A stretch of 64,000 nucleotides of DNA from the NCBI GenBank assembly GCA_003491285.1, contig CP022705.1, positions 1,755,501 through 1,819,500 of the forward strand, in the 5' to 3' direction. Position 1 is the stretch's first letter, and each line of letters begins with the position of its first letter. The notes beneath the pieces are model-generated. The model had not been told where the DNA came from, did not search any database, and saw only the letters and a program-made list of their open reading frames with translations. Positions 1 to 8,633 of this stretch are shown here, piece after piece. A program made the position numbers and the translations under genes. The DNA is from Methanobacterium sp. BRmetb2 (GTDB taxonomy: Archaea; Methanobacteriota; Methanobacteria; Methanobacteriales; Methanobacteriaceae).

Positions 1-173
1 TCCCTGAAGACTCAAGAATCCAAGGAGAACATATAGTAGAATACGCTAAAACTCTAGATGAAGATGAACTTAAAAAGAAATTTTCACAATACTTAGATAA
101 TGGCCTATCACCTACAGATCTCCCTAACCATTTTGAAGAAATAAAGCAGAAAATAACGGATGAGGTATCATAA
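1..173 (+). CDS. rpl18: 50S ribosomal protein uL18 (L18P), C-terminal part
   Basis: The reading frame is open from base 3 and ends in TAA at 171-173. It encodes the last 56 residues of a protein whose 5' end lies outside the window. The tail contains 'IQGEHIVEYA', typical of archaeal uL18, and the gene sits just before uS5, as in the archaeal spc cluster. uL18 binds 5S rRNA in the large subunit. The stop overlaps the uS5 start codon by one base (TAATG), which suggests translational coupling. Identity rests on the short tail plus synteny. Confidence 0.85.
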   Translation, partial: PEDSRIQGEHIVEYAKTLDEDELKKKFSQYLDNGLSPTDLPNHFEEIKQKITDEVS

Positions 174-814
174 TGAATTATAATAAGGAAGAATGGGAAC
201 CCAAAACTAAATTGGGATACATGGTGAAGGAAGGTACCATCACCGATATTGACGAAATATTCGAAAAAGGCCTTCCCATAATGGAACTGGAAATAGTTGA
301 CACTTTACTACCAGATCTAGAAGAAGAAGTAATGGATGTAAATCTTGTACAGAGAATGCATAAATCTGGTCGGAAAGTTAACTTTCGAGTAATTGTTGCA
401 GTAGGTAACAAAGATGGTTATGTTGGGCTGGGTCAAGGAAAAGCCAAAGAAGTAGGACCAGCCATAAGAAAAGCAGTCGACGATGCTAAGTTTAACATTA
501 TAAAAGTTAGAAGAGGTTGCGGAGATTGGGGATGTGTATGTGGAAAACAACACACTGTTCCCTTCAAAGTAACTGGCAAAAGTGGTAGTGTACGAGTAAC
601 ACTCATACCTGCACCGGGAGGAGTTGGTCTTTCCATAGGAGACGTTGGTAAAACTTTAATGAAGCTCGGTGGGATTGACGATGTTTGGTCACAGACCATG
701 GGTCAGACTCAAACCACAGTGAACTTTGCATTCGCAGTTTTTGATGCTCTTAAGCAACTAACAAAAGTCAAAGCAAGCCAAAAAGAATTAAAAAACCTTG
801 GCGTCCCTGTATAA
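173..814 (+). CDS. rpsE: 30S ribosomal protein uS5 (S5P)
   Basis: A 213-residue archaeal-length uS5. The N-terminal double-stranded-RNA-binding-like S5 domain lies around residues 53-115 ('GRKVNFRVIVAVGN', 'GYVGLGQGKAKEVGPAIRKA'). The C-terminal S5 domain lies around 130-195 ('LIPAPGGVGLSIGDVGK'). The protein acts in 30S decoding fidelity and mRNA entry. It overlaps the uL18 stop by one base and is followed by uL30 after 26 bases, in the standard uL18-uS5-uL30-uL15-secY order. Confidence 0.97.
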   Translation: MNYNKEEWEPKTKLGYMVKEGTITDIDEIFEKGLPIMELEIVDTLLPDLEEEVMDVNLVQRMHKSGRKVNFRVIVAVGNKDGYVGLGQGKAKEVGPAIRKAVDDAKFNIIKVRRGCGDWGCVCGKQHTVPFKVTGKSGSVRVTLIPAPGGVGLSIGDVGKTLMKLGGIDDVWSQTMGQTQTTVNFAFAVFDALKQLTKVKASQKELKNLGVPV

Positions 815-840
815 TAAAAAAATAATATATCGGTGATAAA

Positions 841-1299
841 ATGATAACAGCAATAAGGGTAAGAGGTACTGCTGGTGTAAATAAAGATATTAATGACACT
901 TTATTAATGTTAAAACTTAACAGAATAAATCACGCAGTATTAATCCCGGAAAATCCAAGTTATCAGGGAATGTTAGTTAAATCAAAGGACTACATAACCT
1001 GGGGAGAAATTGATGAAGAATCCTTATCTCAACTTATTAAAGAGAGAGGTGAGCTGATCGGAGGTAACAAAGTTACTGATGCTTACCTTAAAGAGAACAC
1101 TGACTATTCATCAATAATGGATTTATCCAAAGCACTTTTAGAATCAAAAGTTAAATTAGAAGATGTTAACATTAAACCTGTTTTCAGGTTACACCCTCCT
1201 CGTAAGGGATATGAAAATACCAAAAAATCCTTTAAAGAAGGTGGAAGCCTGGGATACAGGGAAGATCAGATTAAAGATCTCATAAAAAAAATGGTTTAA
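841..1299 (+). CDS. rpmD: 50S ribosomal protein uL30 (L30P)
   Basis: A 152-residue protein of the long archaeal/eukaryotic uL30 type; bacterial L30 has only about 60 residues. The N-terminus 'AIRVRGTAGVNKDI' and the central 'LNRINHAVLIPENPSYQGML' are characteristic. A GGTGA ribosome binding site precedes the ATG. It lies between uS5 and uL15 in the spc cluster. Confidence 0.96.
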   Translation: MITAIRVRGTAGVNKDINDTLLMLKLNRINHAVLIPENPSYQGMLVKSKDYITWGEIDEESLSQLIKERGELIGGNKVTDAYLKENTDYSSIMDLSKALLESKVKLEDVNIKPVFRLHPPRKGYENTKKSFKEGGSLGYREDQIKDLIKKMV

Positions 1300-1417
1300 A
1301 TAATTAATTAATCAAAATCTTGTAAATGTCATAGGTTAATATGGAATAATTAACCACAATTTATATGATAATATTGAATAATTATCAACCTTCTTGGTTT
1401 AAATGGAGGTATTAATG

Positions 1418-1855
1418 ATGATAAGAAGAAAAAGAAAAATAACCAAAATGAGAGGCTCCCGGACAGTCGGAGGCGGCTGTTCTAAGAAAAGAAGAGGAGC
1501 AGGCCATAAAGGTGGAAAAGGAATGGCCGGTGGCCACAAACATATGTGGACATGGATGGTTAAGTACGATCCAAATCATTACGGTAAATATGGATTTAAA
1601 AGGCCACCATCAAGCATAGCTAAAATTGATACAGTTAATTTAAGTTATTTGGATGAAAAATCAGAGGAATTATTAGAAAAAGGATTAGCTACCAAAGAAA
1701 AAGATAAAATTGTAATAGACATCACAGATCTTGGCTATGATAAATTGTTAGGAAGCGGTAAAATAACCAAACCCCTTATTATTAAAGCTCCTTCTTTCTC
1801 AAATCTAGCTGAAAAAAAGGTCCAGGATGTTGGGGGAGAAATAGTTACCCTTTAA
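1418..1855 (+). CDS. rplO: 50S ribosomal protein uL15 (L15P)
   Basis: About 145 residues, with the conserved Gly/Arg/Lys-rich N-terminus ('MRGSRTVGGG', 'RRGAGHKGGKGMAGGHKH') that threads into 23S rRNA. The longest frame begins at ATG 1403, but that codon overlaps the GGAGGT ribosome binding site at 1405-1410. The tandem ATGs at 1415 and 1418 are the plausible starts, and 1418 gives the usual MIRRKRK beginning and seven-base spacing. secY follows 52 bases later. Confidence 0.95.
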   Translation: MIRRKRKITKMRGSRTVGGGCSKKRRGAGHKGGKGMAGGHKHMWTWMVKYDPNHYGKYGFKRPPSSIAKIDTVNLSYLDEKSEELLEKGLATKEKDKIVIDITDLGYDKLLGSGKITKPLIIKAPSFSNLAEKKVQDVGGEIVTL

Positions 1856-1907
1856 TTTAATAATTTTAAGGTATTCCAAAGCAAGGCAGAGTGAGGAGTG
1901 AAATTCA

Positions 1908-3251
1908 TTGATTGAAAAACTACAGCCATTTTTTTCCATACTACCTGAGGTCAAATCACCAGTGCACAGAATTTCTTTTAGAGATAAACTCAAATGGACA
2001 GGTATAATCCTCATATTATATTTCTTTTTGACCCAGATACCATTGTATGGACTAAGCCCATTAGCAGTAGACCAGTTTGCACAGCTTAGAGCAGTACTGG
2101 CAGGTAACTTTGGTTCAATCCTTACCTTAGGGATAGGCCCCATTGTTTCTGCATCTATCGTGCTGCAGCTTCTTGTCGGTGGAAAAATTATAAATCTTGA
2201 TCTCTCTCGACACGAGGATAAGGCAATATTCCAGGGAACACAAAAACTCCTTGCAATTGTTTTCGTTTTATTTGAAGCATTAGTGATGGTACTAACCGGC
2301 GCAATTTCTGCCACTTCACCAGATTTTCTATGGATCCTTATACTGCAAATGTTTGTAGGAGGAGTATTGGTAATATTCCTGGATGAAGTAATTTCTAAGT
2401 GGGGATTCGGAAGTGGTGTAGGATTATTTATTGCTGCCGGAGTAGCACAACAGATGATTGTAGGAACATTCAACTTCTTATCATCACCAACTCAGCCGGG
2501 AGTACCTGCAGGTAAGATACCTGCATTTATTTACTCACTAACTATAGGACAACCTTCGTTTGACTATTTAATACCTGTGTTTGCAACTATAGCTGTTTTC
2601 CTGGTTGTAGTATATGCAGAAAGTATGAGGGTAGAAATACCATTATCTTACGGCGGTGTTAAAGGTGCCAGAGGTAAATATCCTCTTAGGTTTATCTATG
2701 CCAGTAATATGCCGGTTATTCTGACCAGCGCATTACTATTGAATGTACAACTGTTTGCCAACATATTCCAGAGAATAGGATTTCCAATTTTGGGTACCTT
2801 TTCCAATGGTCAGGCCATTACTGGATTGGCATATTTCTTAACCCCACCATATTCAATAGATCAACTTTTAACTGAACCTTTAAGAGTTCTATTCTATGGA
2901 GTGGTATTCATATTGGCTTGTGTCCTGTTCTCATGGCTTTGGGTAGGATTAAGTGGAATTGGGCCTAAACAAGTGGCAAAACAGCTTCAAGGAATGGGGA
3001 TGCAGATTCCAGGTTTTAGAAGTAATAGAAAACAGTTTGAAAAGATATTAAAAAGGTATATTCCAATTATAACTATTTTAGGCGGAGCATTTGTAGGATT
3101 ATTAGCGTTCGGGGCAGATCTTACCGGTGCATTAGGAGGAGGTACAGGTGTACTTCTGACTGTAGGTATCGTCTACAGATTGTATGAAGAAATTGCTCAA
3201 GAACAATTAATGGATATGCACCCAATGCTTAGAAAGTTCTTAGGTGATTAA
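1908..3251 (+). CDS. secY: Protein translocase subunit SecY
   Basis: A 447-residue polytopic membrane protein with about ten hydrophobic segments, the pore subunit of the archaeal SecYE-beta translocon. 'FRDKLKWTGIILILYFFLTQIPLYG' is the first segment region, here abbreviated by its ends FRDKL and PLYG. 'SYGGVKGARGKYPLRFIY' near residue 250 is the conserved cytosolic loop that contacts the ribosome. Translation starts at TTG 1908, nine bases after GAGGAG at 1893-1898. It lies directly downstream of uL15, as in most Archaea. Confidence 0.96.
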   Translation: MIEKLQPFFSILPEVKSPVHRISFRDKLKWTGIILILYFFLTQIPLYGLSPLAVDQFAQLRAVLAGNFGSILTLGIGPIVSASIVLQLLVGGKIINLDLSRHEDKAIFQGTQKLLAIVFVLFEALVMVLTGAISATSPDFLWILILQMFVGGVLVIFLDEVISKWGFGSGVGLFIAAGVAQQMIVGTFNFLSSPTQPGVPAGKIPAFIYSLTIGQPSFDYLIPVFATIAVFLVVVYAESMRVEIPLSYGGVKGARGKYPLRFIYASNMPVILTSALLLNVQLFANIFQRIGFPILGTFSNGQAITGLAYFLTPPYSIDQLLTEPLRVLFYGVVFILACVLFSWLWVGLSGIGPKQVAKQLQGMGMQIPGFRSNRKQFEKILKRYIPIITILGGAFVGLLAFGADLTGALGGGTGVLLTVGIVYRLYEEIAQEQLMDMHPMLRKFLGD

Positions 3252-3305
3252 ACCAATTGGGAAAATTTGCCCATAAAAAATAAGAGGTATGGTGAGGTTA
3301 AAAAA

Positions 3306-3863
3306 ATGAAAGTTGTCGTATTAGCCGGAATTCCAGGATCAGGAAGTACTACAGTATTAAATCATGCTTTGGAAAATCTCAATTACATAAATGTGAACTA
3401 TGGAGATGAGATGTTAAAGATAGCTCAAGAAGAGGGGTTAGTTGAACATCGAGACGCTTTAAGAAAATTATCTCCAGATATACAAAAAAAAGTTCAGAAA
3501 AATGCGGCTAAAAGTATTAGAGAAAAAGCCGAGAAAACCAACATTATTGTTGATACTCATTGTACCATAAAAACACCATCTGGATTTTTGCCGGGACTTC
3601 CCAAATGGGTTTTAGATGAACTCCAGCCAGATGTTTTCGTATTGATTGAAGCTGATGGCGATGAAATCCTGCTGAGGAGAATAACTGATGAAACAAGAAA
3701 AAGGGATATGGAAAAATTAAAGGATATTGAGCTTCATCAAGAAATGAACCGGGCGGTATCAATGGCATACGCAGCCCTAACCGGTGCAACAGTTAAAATT
3801 ATTGAAAATCATGATAATTTACTAGAGAAATCTGTTGAAGAAATGGTAAATACATTAAAATGA
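3306..3863 (+). CDS. adkA: Adenylate kinase, archaeal AdkA type
   Basis: About 185 residues, catalysing ATP + AMP = 2 ADP. The P-loop 'GIPGSGSTT' is at residues 8-16, and the short archaeal AdkA architecture is clear ('VDTHCTIKTPSGFLPGLP' near 83-100, 'EADGDEILLRRI' near 117). The frame is open from 3267, but ATG 3306 follows GGTGAGG at good distance and gives the family N-terminus MKVVVLAG, so the upstream ATG is not used here. It follows secY, its usual archaeal neighbour. Confidence 0.94.
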   Translation: MKVVVLAGIPGSGSTTVLNHALENLNYINVNYGDEMLKIAQEEGLVEHRDALRKLSPDIQKKVQKNAAKSIREKAEKTNIIVDTHCTIKTPSGFLPGLPKWVLDELQPDVFVLIEADGDEILLRRITDETRKRDMEKLKDIELHQEMNRAVSMAYAALTGATVKIIENHDNLLEKSVEEMVNTLK

Positions 3864-3961
3864 CTTAAAAGTTAATTAAATATTTAAAGTGAATTAATTT
3901 AAATAGTTCATATTTCTAAATTAATCAATTAATAGTAAAAAATAAAATTTGAGGAAACAAG

Positions 3962-4522
3962 ATGGTACTTGAAGTATTCTTTAATGCATTGGACATGGTA
4001 TTTGATCCCATATTATACTTATTTAAGGATCAACCTTTCATGGTGATATTGTTAATTGCTGCAGTAATTTCTTTTGTAAGTACACTTGCAAACAAATTAT
4101 TGATAAATCAAGATAGATTAGAGTATTTAAAAGAGGAAATGCAGGGTTTCCAGCAGGAAATGATGGAAGCCAGAAAAACTAATGATCCTCAAGCTCTGGC
4201 TAAAGTTCAAAAGAATCAGGCCGAATTCATGGATCTTCAAAAAGAAATGATGACCATGTCTTTCAAACCTATGCTGGTCACATTCGTTCCTATAATCATT
4301 GTATTCTGGTGGATGGCCCAATCAGCATTGAACACGGTAGTTGTAAAGTTGCCAACTGTAGCATATTATGTGTTACTGGTTCCGCTCTGGCACATGTTCT
4401 ATCACCCGGCTGCCACAACACCGGTAGGGGCTGTTGAATGGCTGGGCTGGTACATACTTTGTTCGTTTGGACTGTCTATGTTATTTAGAAAAATCCTTGG
4501 TATTAAGGGTCAAGGAATGTAG
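3962..4522 (+). CDS. DUF106 membrane protein, Oxa1/YidC/EMC3-superfamily insertase
   Basis: A 186-residue protein with three to four hydrophobic segments (residues about 22-45, 105-125, 130-150 and 160-178) and a charged, Gln/Glu-rich coiled-coil hairpin between segments 1 and 2 (about 50-95). This is the archaeal DUF106 layout, related to EMC3 and YidC and thought to help insert membrane proteins. It lies between secY-adkA and eL34-cmk, a conserved archaeal position that fits a co-translational insertion role. The family assignment is good; the function is inferred from the superfamily. Confidence 0.88.
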   Translation: MVLEVFFNALDMVFDPILYLFKDQPFMVILLIAAVISFVSTLANKLLINQDRLEYLKEEMQGFQQEMMEARKTNDPQALAKVQKNQAEFMDLQKEMMTMSFKPMLVTFVPIIIVFWWMAQSALNTVVVKLPTVAYYVLLVPLWHMFYHPAATTPVGAVEWLGWYILCSFGLSMLFRKILGIKGQGM

Positions 4523-4702
4523 TTTGAACTCATTAAAAGCGAAAAAGATGATTTTAAGTTATTTCATGTTTGAGTTTATAAAAATATTTAAATAATATTA
4601 TAAAAAAATTAGATAATCTCAATTCATAACTTAAATTTTTATTAACATTTTTTTGCTTGTTTTTCAAGAAGTAGTTCTAAAATTAAATTAGGAGATGTGA
4701 AA

Positions 4703-4969
4703 ATGCCCGAATTAAGATACAGATCTAGATCATACAAGAGAACATTTAAAAAAACCCCTGGAGGAAAAACAGTATTACATTATAAGAAGAAAAAACCCAG
4801 CAAACATGTGTGTGCTGAATGTAACAAGCCTCTTCATGCTGTTCCACGGGGAAGACCATACCAAATAGGAAAACTTTCCAAATCAAAAAAGAGACCTAAC
4901 CGGCCATACGGTGGATATCTCTGTCCTGAATGTTCTCGTAGATTGTTCAAGAAAGAGGCAAGAAAATAA
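4703..4969 (+). CDS. rpl34e: 50S ribosomal protein eL34 (L34e)
   Basis: An 88-residue basic protein beginning 'MPELRYRSRSYKRTFKKTPGG', abbreviated here, with a zinc-finger-like pair of CxxC motifs ('CAECNKPL' near residue 38 and 'CPECSRR' near 75). An in-frame GTG lies at 4697, but the GGAGATG ribosome binding site at 4691 favours ATG 4703. The stop TAA overlaps the ATG of cmk by one base, which indicates coupling. Confidence 0.94.
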   Translation: MPELRYRSRSYKRTFKKTPGGKTVLHYKKKKPSKHVCAECNKPLHAVPRGRPYQIGKLSKSKKRPNRPYGGYLCPECSRRLFKKEARK

Positions 4970-5487
4970 TGATTATTACTATCGGTGGATTAGCAGGAAG
5001 TGGAACAACCACTGTTGCTAAAATATTATCTGAAAAAATGAACATGCCTCTTATTTCTGCAGGCGATATATTTCGTCAAATGGCAGCTGAAAAAGGTATG
5101 GACATTTTAGAATTCAGTGAATTCGCCGAGAATAATATAAATATTGACATAGAAATTGATAAAAGACAAGCTGCAATAGCTAAAAAAAAAGACAATTTAA
5201 TTGTTGAAGGACGTTTATCAGCTTTTTTTGTGGATGCTCAGCTTAAATTATGGTTTATGGCTCCTTTAGATATACGAGCTCAACGTATAGGTCAAAGAGA
5301 AGATAAAACATTTGACATTGTTAAAAAAGAAGTTATCATAAGAGAAGAGAGCGAGACAAAACGGTACTGGGATATACACAACATTAACATTAAGGATATG
5401 GATGTGTATGACTTTATTATAAATACCAATCGTTTTGAAGCTGAAAACGTTGCAGATATTATATTAAAAGTAACAGAGGTGATTTAA
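4969..5487 (+). CDS. cmk: Cytidylate kinase
   Basis: A 172-residue archaeal CMP kinase that phosphorylates CMP/dCMP. The P-loop 'GLAGSGTTT' is at residues 7-15. 'EGRLSAFF' near 78 and 'REDKTFDIVKKEVIIREESE' near 107-126 contribute substrate and lid residues. It overlaps eL34 upstream and eL14 downstream by one base each (TAATG at both junctions), a tightly coupled trio found widely in Euryarchaeota. Confidence 0.94.
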   Translation: MIITIGGLAGSGTTTVAKILSEKMNMPLISAGDIFRQMAAEKGMDILEFSEFAENNINIDIEIDKRQAAIAKKKDNLIVEGRLSAFFVDAQLKLWFMAPLDIRAQRIGQREDKTFDIVKKEVIIREESETKRYWDIHNINIKDMDVYDFIINTNRFEAENVADIILKVTEVI

Positions 5488-5717
5488 TGCCAGCAATAGA
5501 AGTAGGAAGAATCTGTGTTAAAACTGCAGGAAGAGAAGCAGGAGAAAAATGTGTAATTGTTGAAGTTATCGATGATAAATTCGTAGAAGTAATTGGTACA
5601 TCTGTAAAAAACAGAAAATGCAATATAAAGCATTTAGAACCTTTAGAACAGACCATAGAAATTAAATCCGAGGATCCTGAAGCAATAAAAAAGGATCTGG
5701 AGAAAGCTGTTGCTTAA
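5487..5717 (+). CDS. rpl14e: 50S ribosomal protein eL14 (L14e)
   Basis: A 76-residue KOW-type protein. 'EVGRICVKTAGREAGEKCVIVEVID' (ends given) matches the archaeal eL14 SH3-like fold. The ATG overlaps the cmk stop. cbf5 follows, the usual archaeal neighbour order eL34-cmk-eL14-cbf5. Confidence 0.94.
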   Translation: MPAIEVGRICVKTAGREAGEKCVIVEVIDDKFVEVIGTSVKNRKCNIKHLEPLEQTIEIKSEDPEAIKKDLEKAVA

Positions 5718-5766
5718 CTAATCTCAGAAGCTAAAACTTTGTTAGATGGAATTAAAAGGTTTTCCA

Positions 5767-6729
5767 ATGGTAAATTTTCTTATAAAGGCAGAAACAGAAT
5801 CTGATCCTTCTTATGGATGTCTGCCCAATGAGAGGTCCATTGAAGAACATATAAATAAAGGTGTTATAAACTTAGATAAACCTCCTGGTCCTACATCCCA
5901 TGAAGTTGATTCATGGGTTAAAAAAATTCTAAATGTGGAAAAAACCGGCCACGGAGGTACTCTAGATCCTCGAGTTACAGGAGTACTGCCAATTGGAATA
6001 AACCAGGCCACAAGAGTTATTCAATTATTACTTGAGGCAGGAAAAGAATACGTCTGTCTCATGAGACTTCACAAAAAGGTCACAGAATCCAAGATACGTA
6101 AAATTTTAAATGAATTCCAGGGAAAAATATTTCAAACCCCGCCAATTAAAGCCGCAGTAAAGCGGGAATTGAGAGTTCGTAACATTTATTACGTTAACAT
6201 TCTAGAGATTGATGGCCAAGATGTCCTTTTTAAAATAGGATGTGAAGCCGGAACATATATTCGGAAATATTGTCATGATATTGGTGAAGCATTAGGATGC
6301 GGAGCTCATATGGCTGAACTTAGAAGAACTAAGGCTGGTCCTTTCAAGGAGGATGAAACATTAATCACTCTCCAGGATCTAACTGACGCATACTATTGGT
6401 GGAAAAATGAGGATAATCCCAAATACCTTCGAAAGTACATATTACCTATGGAATCTGCTGTAGAACATCTTCCTAAATTATTTATAAGGGATTCGGCTGT
6501 AGATGCAATCTCTCATGGAGCAGATCTTGCATCGGGTGGAATAGTATCATTACAGGATAATATAAAAAAGGATGATACTGTGGCAGTCTTAACACAGAAA
6601 GGTGAACTGGTGGCTTCCGGCAAAAGCCTGGGAACATCTAATGAAATTTACAAAAAAAATAAGGGCATTGTGGTGGACATAAAAAAGGTTTTTATGGAAC
6701 CGGGAACATACCCTAAGATGTGGAAATAA
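5767..6729 (+). CDS. truB: tRNA/rRNA pseudouridine synthase Cbf5 (TruB family)
   Basis: About 320 residues. This is the catalytic subunit of archaeal H/ACA guide-RNA ribonucleoproteins, and it can also make pseudouridine 55 in tRNA. 'NLDKPPGPTSHEV' is motif I, and the catalytic Asp lies in 'GGTLDPRVTG'. The C-terminal third carries a PUA domain ('HGADLASGGIV' through 'VASGKSLGTS'). An ATG at 5746 is also in frame, but AAAAGG at 5754-5759 places the ribosome binding site correctly for ATG 5767. It ends the eL34-cmk-eL14 operon. Confidence 0.93.
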   Translation: MVNFLIKAETESDPSYGCLPNERSIEEHINKGVINLDKPPGPTSHEVDSWVKKILNVEKTGHGGTLDPRVTGVLPIGINQATRVIQLLLEAGKEYVCLMRLHKKVTESKIRKILNEFQGKIFQTPPIKAAVKRELRVRNIYYVNILEIDGQDVLFKIGCEAGTYIRKYCHDIGEALGCGAHMAELRRTKAGPFKEDETLITLQDLTDAYYWWKNEDNPKYLRKYILPMESAVEHLPKLFIRDSAVDAISHGADLASGGIVSLQDNIKKDDTVAVLTQKGELVASGKSLGTSNEIYKKNKGIVVDIKKVFMEPGTYPKMWK

Positions 6730-7004
6730 GTACAAAAATAATTTACTTACAAAACAAAAACTATTTAGATAGTAAAATATATAAAACAATAATCTAATAT
6801 TTCAAATAGTAGTTTAACAAACCACATCTTTTAGCTGATAATTATCTGAATATTTGAATTAAATAATCACTGGTTCTGATGTATAAAAACAGCTCCAGCA
6901 AGTAATATCATTAAAAACTAATACTAAATAATTTGATCTAAATTCAATACTATCGACATGTTAGATTAGGTTATAAACAAGGTAAAAATTGCCAATGTTA
7001 TCAT

Positions 7005-7091
<87 letters not shown>

Positions 7092-7223
7092 CTTATTAGC
7101 AATTTAATTGCTTTCCTATGACTGCTCAATGCAGGAATGCATTGAAATTATAAATTTGCACGAATAAAATAATAGAGATAAAATAATGGAAATAAGATGC
7201 TTACTCTTATTGGAGGTTAAATA

Positions 7224-7682
7224 ATGGAAGAAGAATTCAAGCACATGGTTCGTATTTCCCGTAAGGATATAGACGGAAATAAAACCATCGAAAATGCCCT
7301 AACTGATATAAAAGGTGTAGGTAATGGGCTATCAAGGGCAATAGGCATTGTAATGGGCTTTGATCTTAATGAAAAAATAGGTTATCTTTCTGATGAAGAT
7401 GTATCCAAAATTGAAGTACTGCTAAAAGATCCTAAAAAATATGATATTCCTGAATGGATGTTGAACCGGCGTAATGATTATGAAACTGGAGAAACTCTTC
7501 ACTTAATAGAATCTGATCTGGCCATGACTTTAAGGGATGATTTAAACAGAATGAAAAAGACCAGAAGCTATAAAGGAAGAAGACACGAAGTAGGACTACC
7601 AGTTAGAGGACAAAGAACTAAATCCACTTTCAGAAAGGGTAGCTCAGTTGGAGTTAGAAGAAGAAGGGGAAGACCACAATAA
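7224..7682 (+). CDS. rpsM: 30S ribosomal protein uS13 (S13P)
   Basis: A 152-residue archaeal uS13. 'FKHMVRISRKDIDGNK' starts the domain, and the helix-two-turn-helix 'ALTDIKGVGNGLSRAIG' is near residues 26-42. The basic tail 'RSYKGRRHEVGLPVRGQRTK' contacts 16S rRNA. A strong GGAGGT precedes the ATG. It is the first gene of the uS13-uS4-uS11-rpoD alpha-type operon. Confidence 0.96.
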   Translation: MEEEFKHMVRISRKDIDGNKTIENALTDIKGVGNGLSRAIGIVMGFDLNEKIGYLSDEDVSKIEVLLKDPKKYDIPEWMLNRRNDYETGETLHLIESDLAMTLRDDLNRMKKTRSYKGRRHEVGLPVRGQRTKSTFRKGSSVGVRRRRGRPQ

Positions 7683-7694
7683 GGAGATATTGAT

Positions 7695-8228
7695 ATGGGA
7701 CATCCAAGAAAAGCTAGAAAAAAATACGATACACCACCTCATCCATGGAATGCAGATAGGATCAAAGAAGAGAACAAGCTTACTAATAAATATGGATTAA
7801 AAAGTAAGAAGGAAATATGGAAAGCAGAAACTATGGTAAGGCGTTACCGAAGAGATGCCAGACACCTTCTAGGTTTATCAACTGAACAAACATCAGATGA
7901 AAGATCACAACTTTTAGGGCACCTTATGAAATTAGGTTTCTTAGGTGAAAATGCCAAACTTGAAGATGTATTGAATCTAACGGTTGATGATGTGTTACAA
8001 AGAAGATTACAGACTATGGTTCACAAAAAAGGACTTTCCAAAACGGCTAAAGAAGCAAGACAATTTGTTATACATGGACACATAGCATTGGACGGCAAAA
8101 AAATCGACTCTCCAAGTTACTTAGTAAAGAAGGGTCAGGAAGATCTTATAAATTACTACTCTTCATCCCCAGTACCAAAAAACCTAAAACAAGTATCTGA
8201 AGAAGGAAATAAAGATAAAAGAGAATAA
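7695..8228 (+). CDS. rpsD: 30S ribosomal protein uS4 (S4P)
   Basis: A 177-residue uS4 with the archaeal N-terminus 'MGHPRKARKKYDTPPHPW' and an S4 RNA-binding domain around residues 103-150 ('RRLQTMVHKKGLSKTAKEAR', 'QFVIHGHIALDGKKI'). It nucleates 30S assembly on the 16S 5' domain. An AAGGAGATA ribosome binding site lies in the 12-base gap after uS13. Confidence 0.96.
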   Translation: MGHPRKARKKYDTPPHPWNADRIKEENKLTNKYGLKSKKEIWKAETMVRRYRRDARHLLGLSTEQTSDERSQLLGHLMKLGFLGENAKLEDVLNLTVDDVLQRRLQTMVHKKGLSKTAKEARQFVIHGHIALDGKKIDSPSYLVKKGQEDLINYYSSSPVPKNLKQVSEEGNKDKRE

Positions 8229-8239
8229 TAGGTGATAAC

Positions 8240-8632
8240 ATGGCAGAAAAAGAAAAATGGGGAATTGCGAATATTTACTCATCATTTAACAACACCATAA
8301 TAACTGTTACAGACATAACTGGTGCAGAAACCATTACTCAATGGTCTGGTGGAAAGGTGGTTAGAGCAGACCGACAGGAAGCTTCACCATTTGCAGCAAT
8401 GGAAGCTGCTACTAGAGCAGCAGATGACGTCAAAGAAAAAGGTATAGTTGGATTACATATTAAAGTTAGAGCACCTGGTGGAAACGGGCCAAGAACTCCA
8501 GGACCTGGAGCACAAGCAACCATAAGAGCCCTTGCAAGAGCAGGTATTAAAATAGGTAAAATTGAAGATGTTACTCCAATACCTCACGACGGTACAGGCA
8601 GACCCGGAGGTAAGCGGGGAAGAAGGGTCTAA
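8240..8632 (+). CDS. rpsK: 30S ribosomal protein uS11 (S11P)
   Basis: A 130-residue uS11. 'WGIANIYSSFNNTIITVTDITG' (ends given) and the C-terminal 'RAPGGNGPRTPGPGAQATIRALARAG' region with 'DVTPIPHDGTGRPGGKRGRRV' are hallmark sequences; the last part stays close to the 3' end of 16S rRNA. It lies directly upstream of rpoD with a one-base gap. Confidence 0.97.
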   Translation: MAEKEKWGIANIYSSFNNTIITVTDITGAETITQWSGGKVVRADRQEASPFAAMEAATRAADDVKEKGIVGLHIKVRAPGGNGPRTPGPGAQATIRALARAGIKIGKIEDVTPIPHDGTGRPGGKRGRRV

Positions 8633-8633
8633 A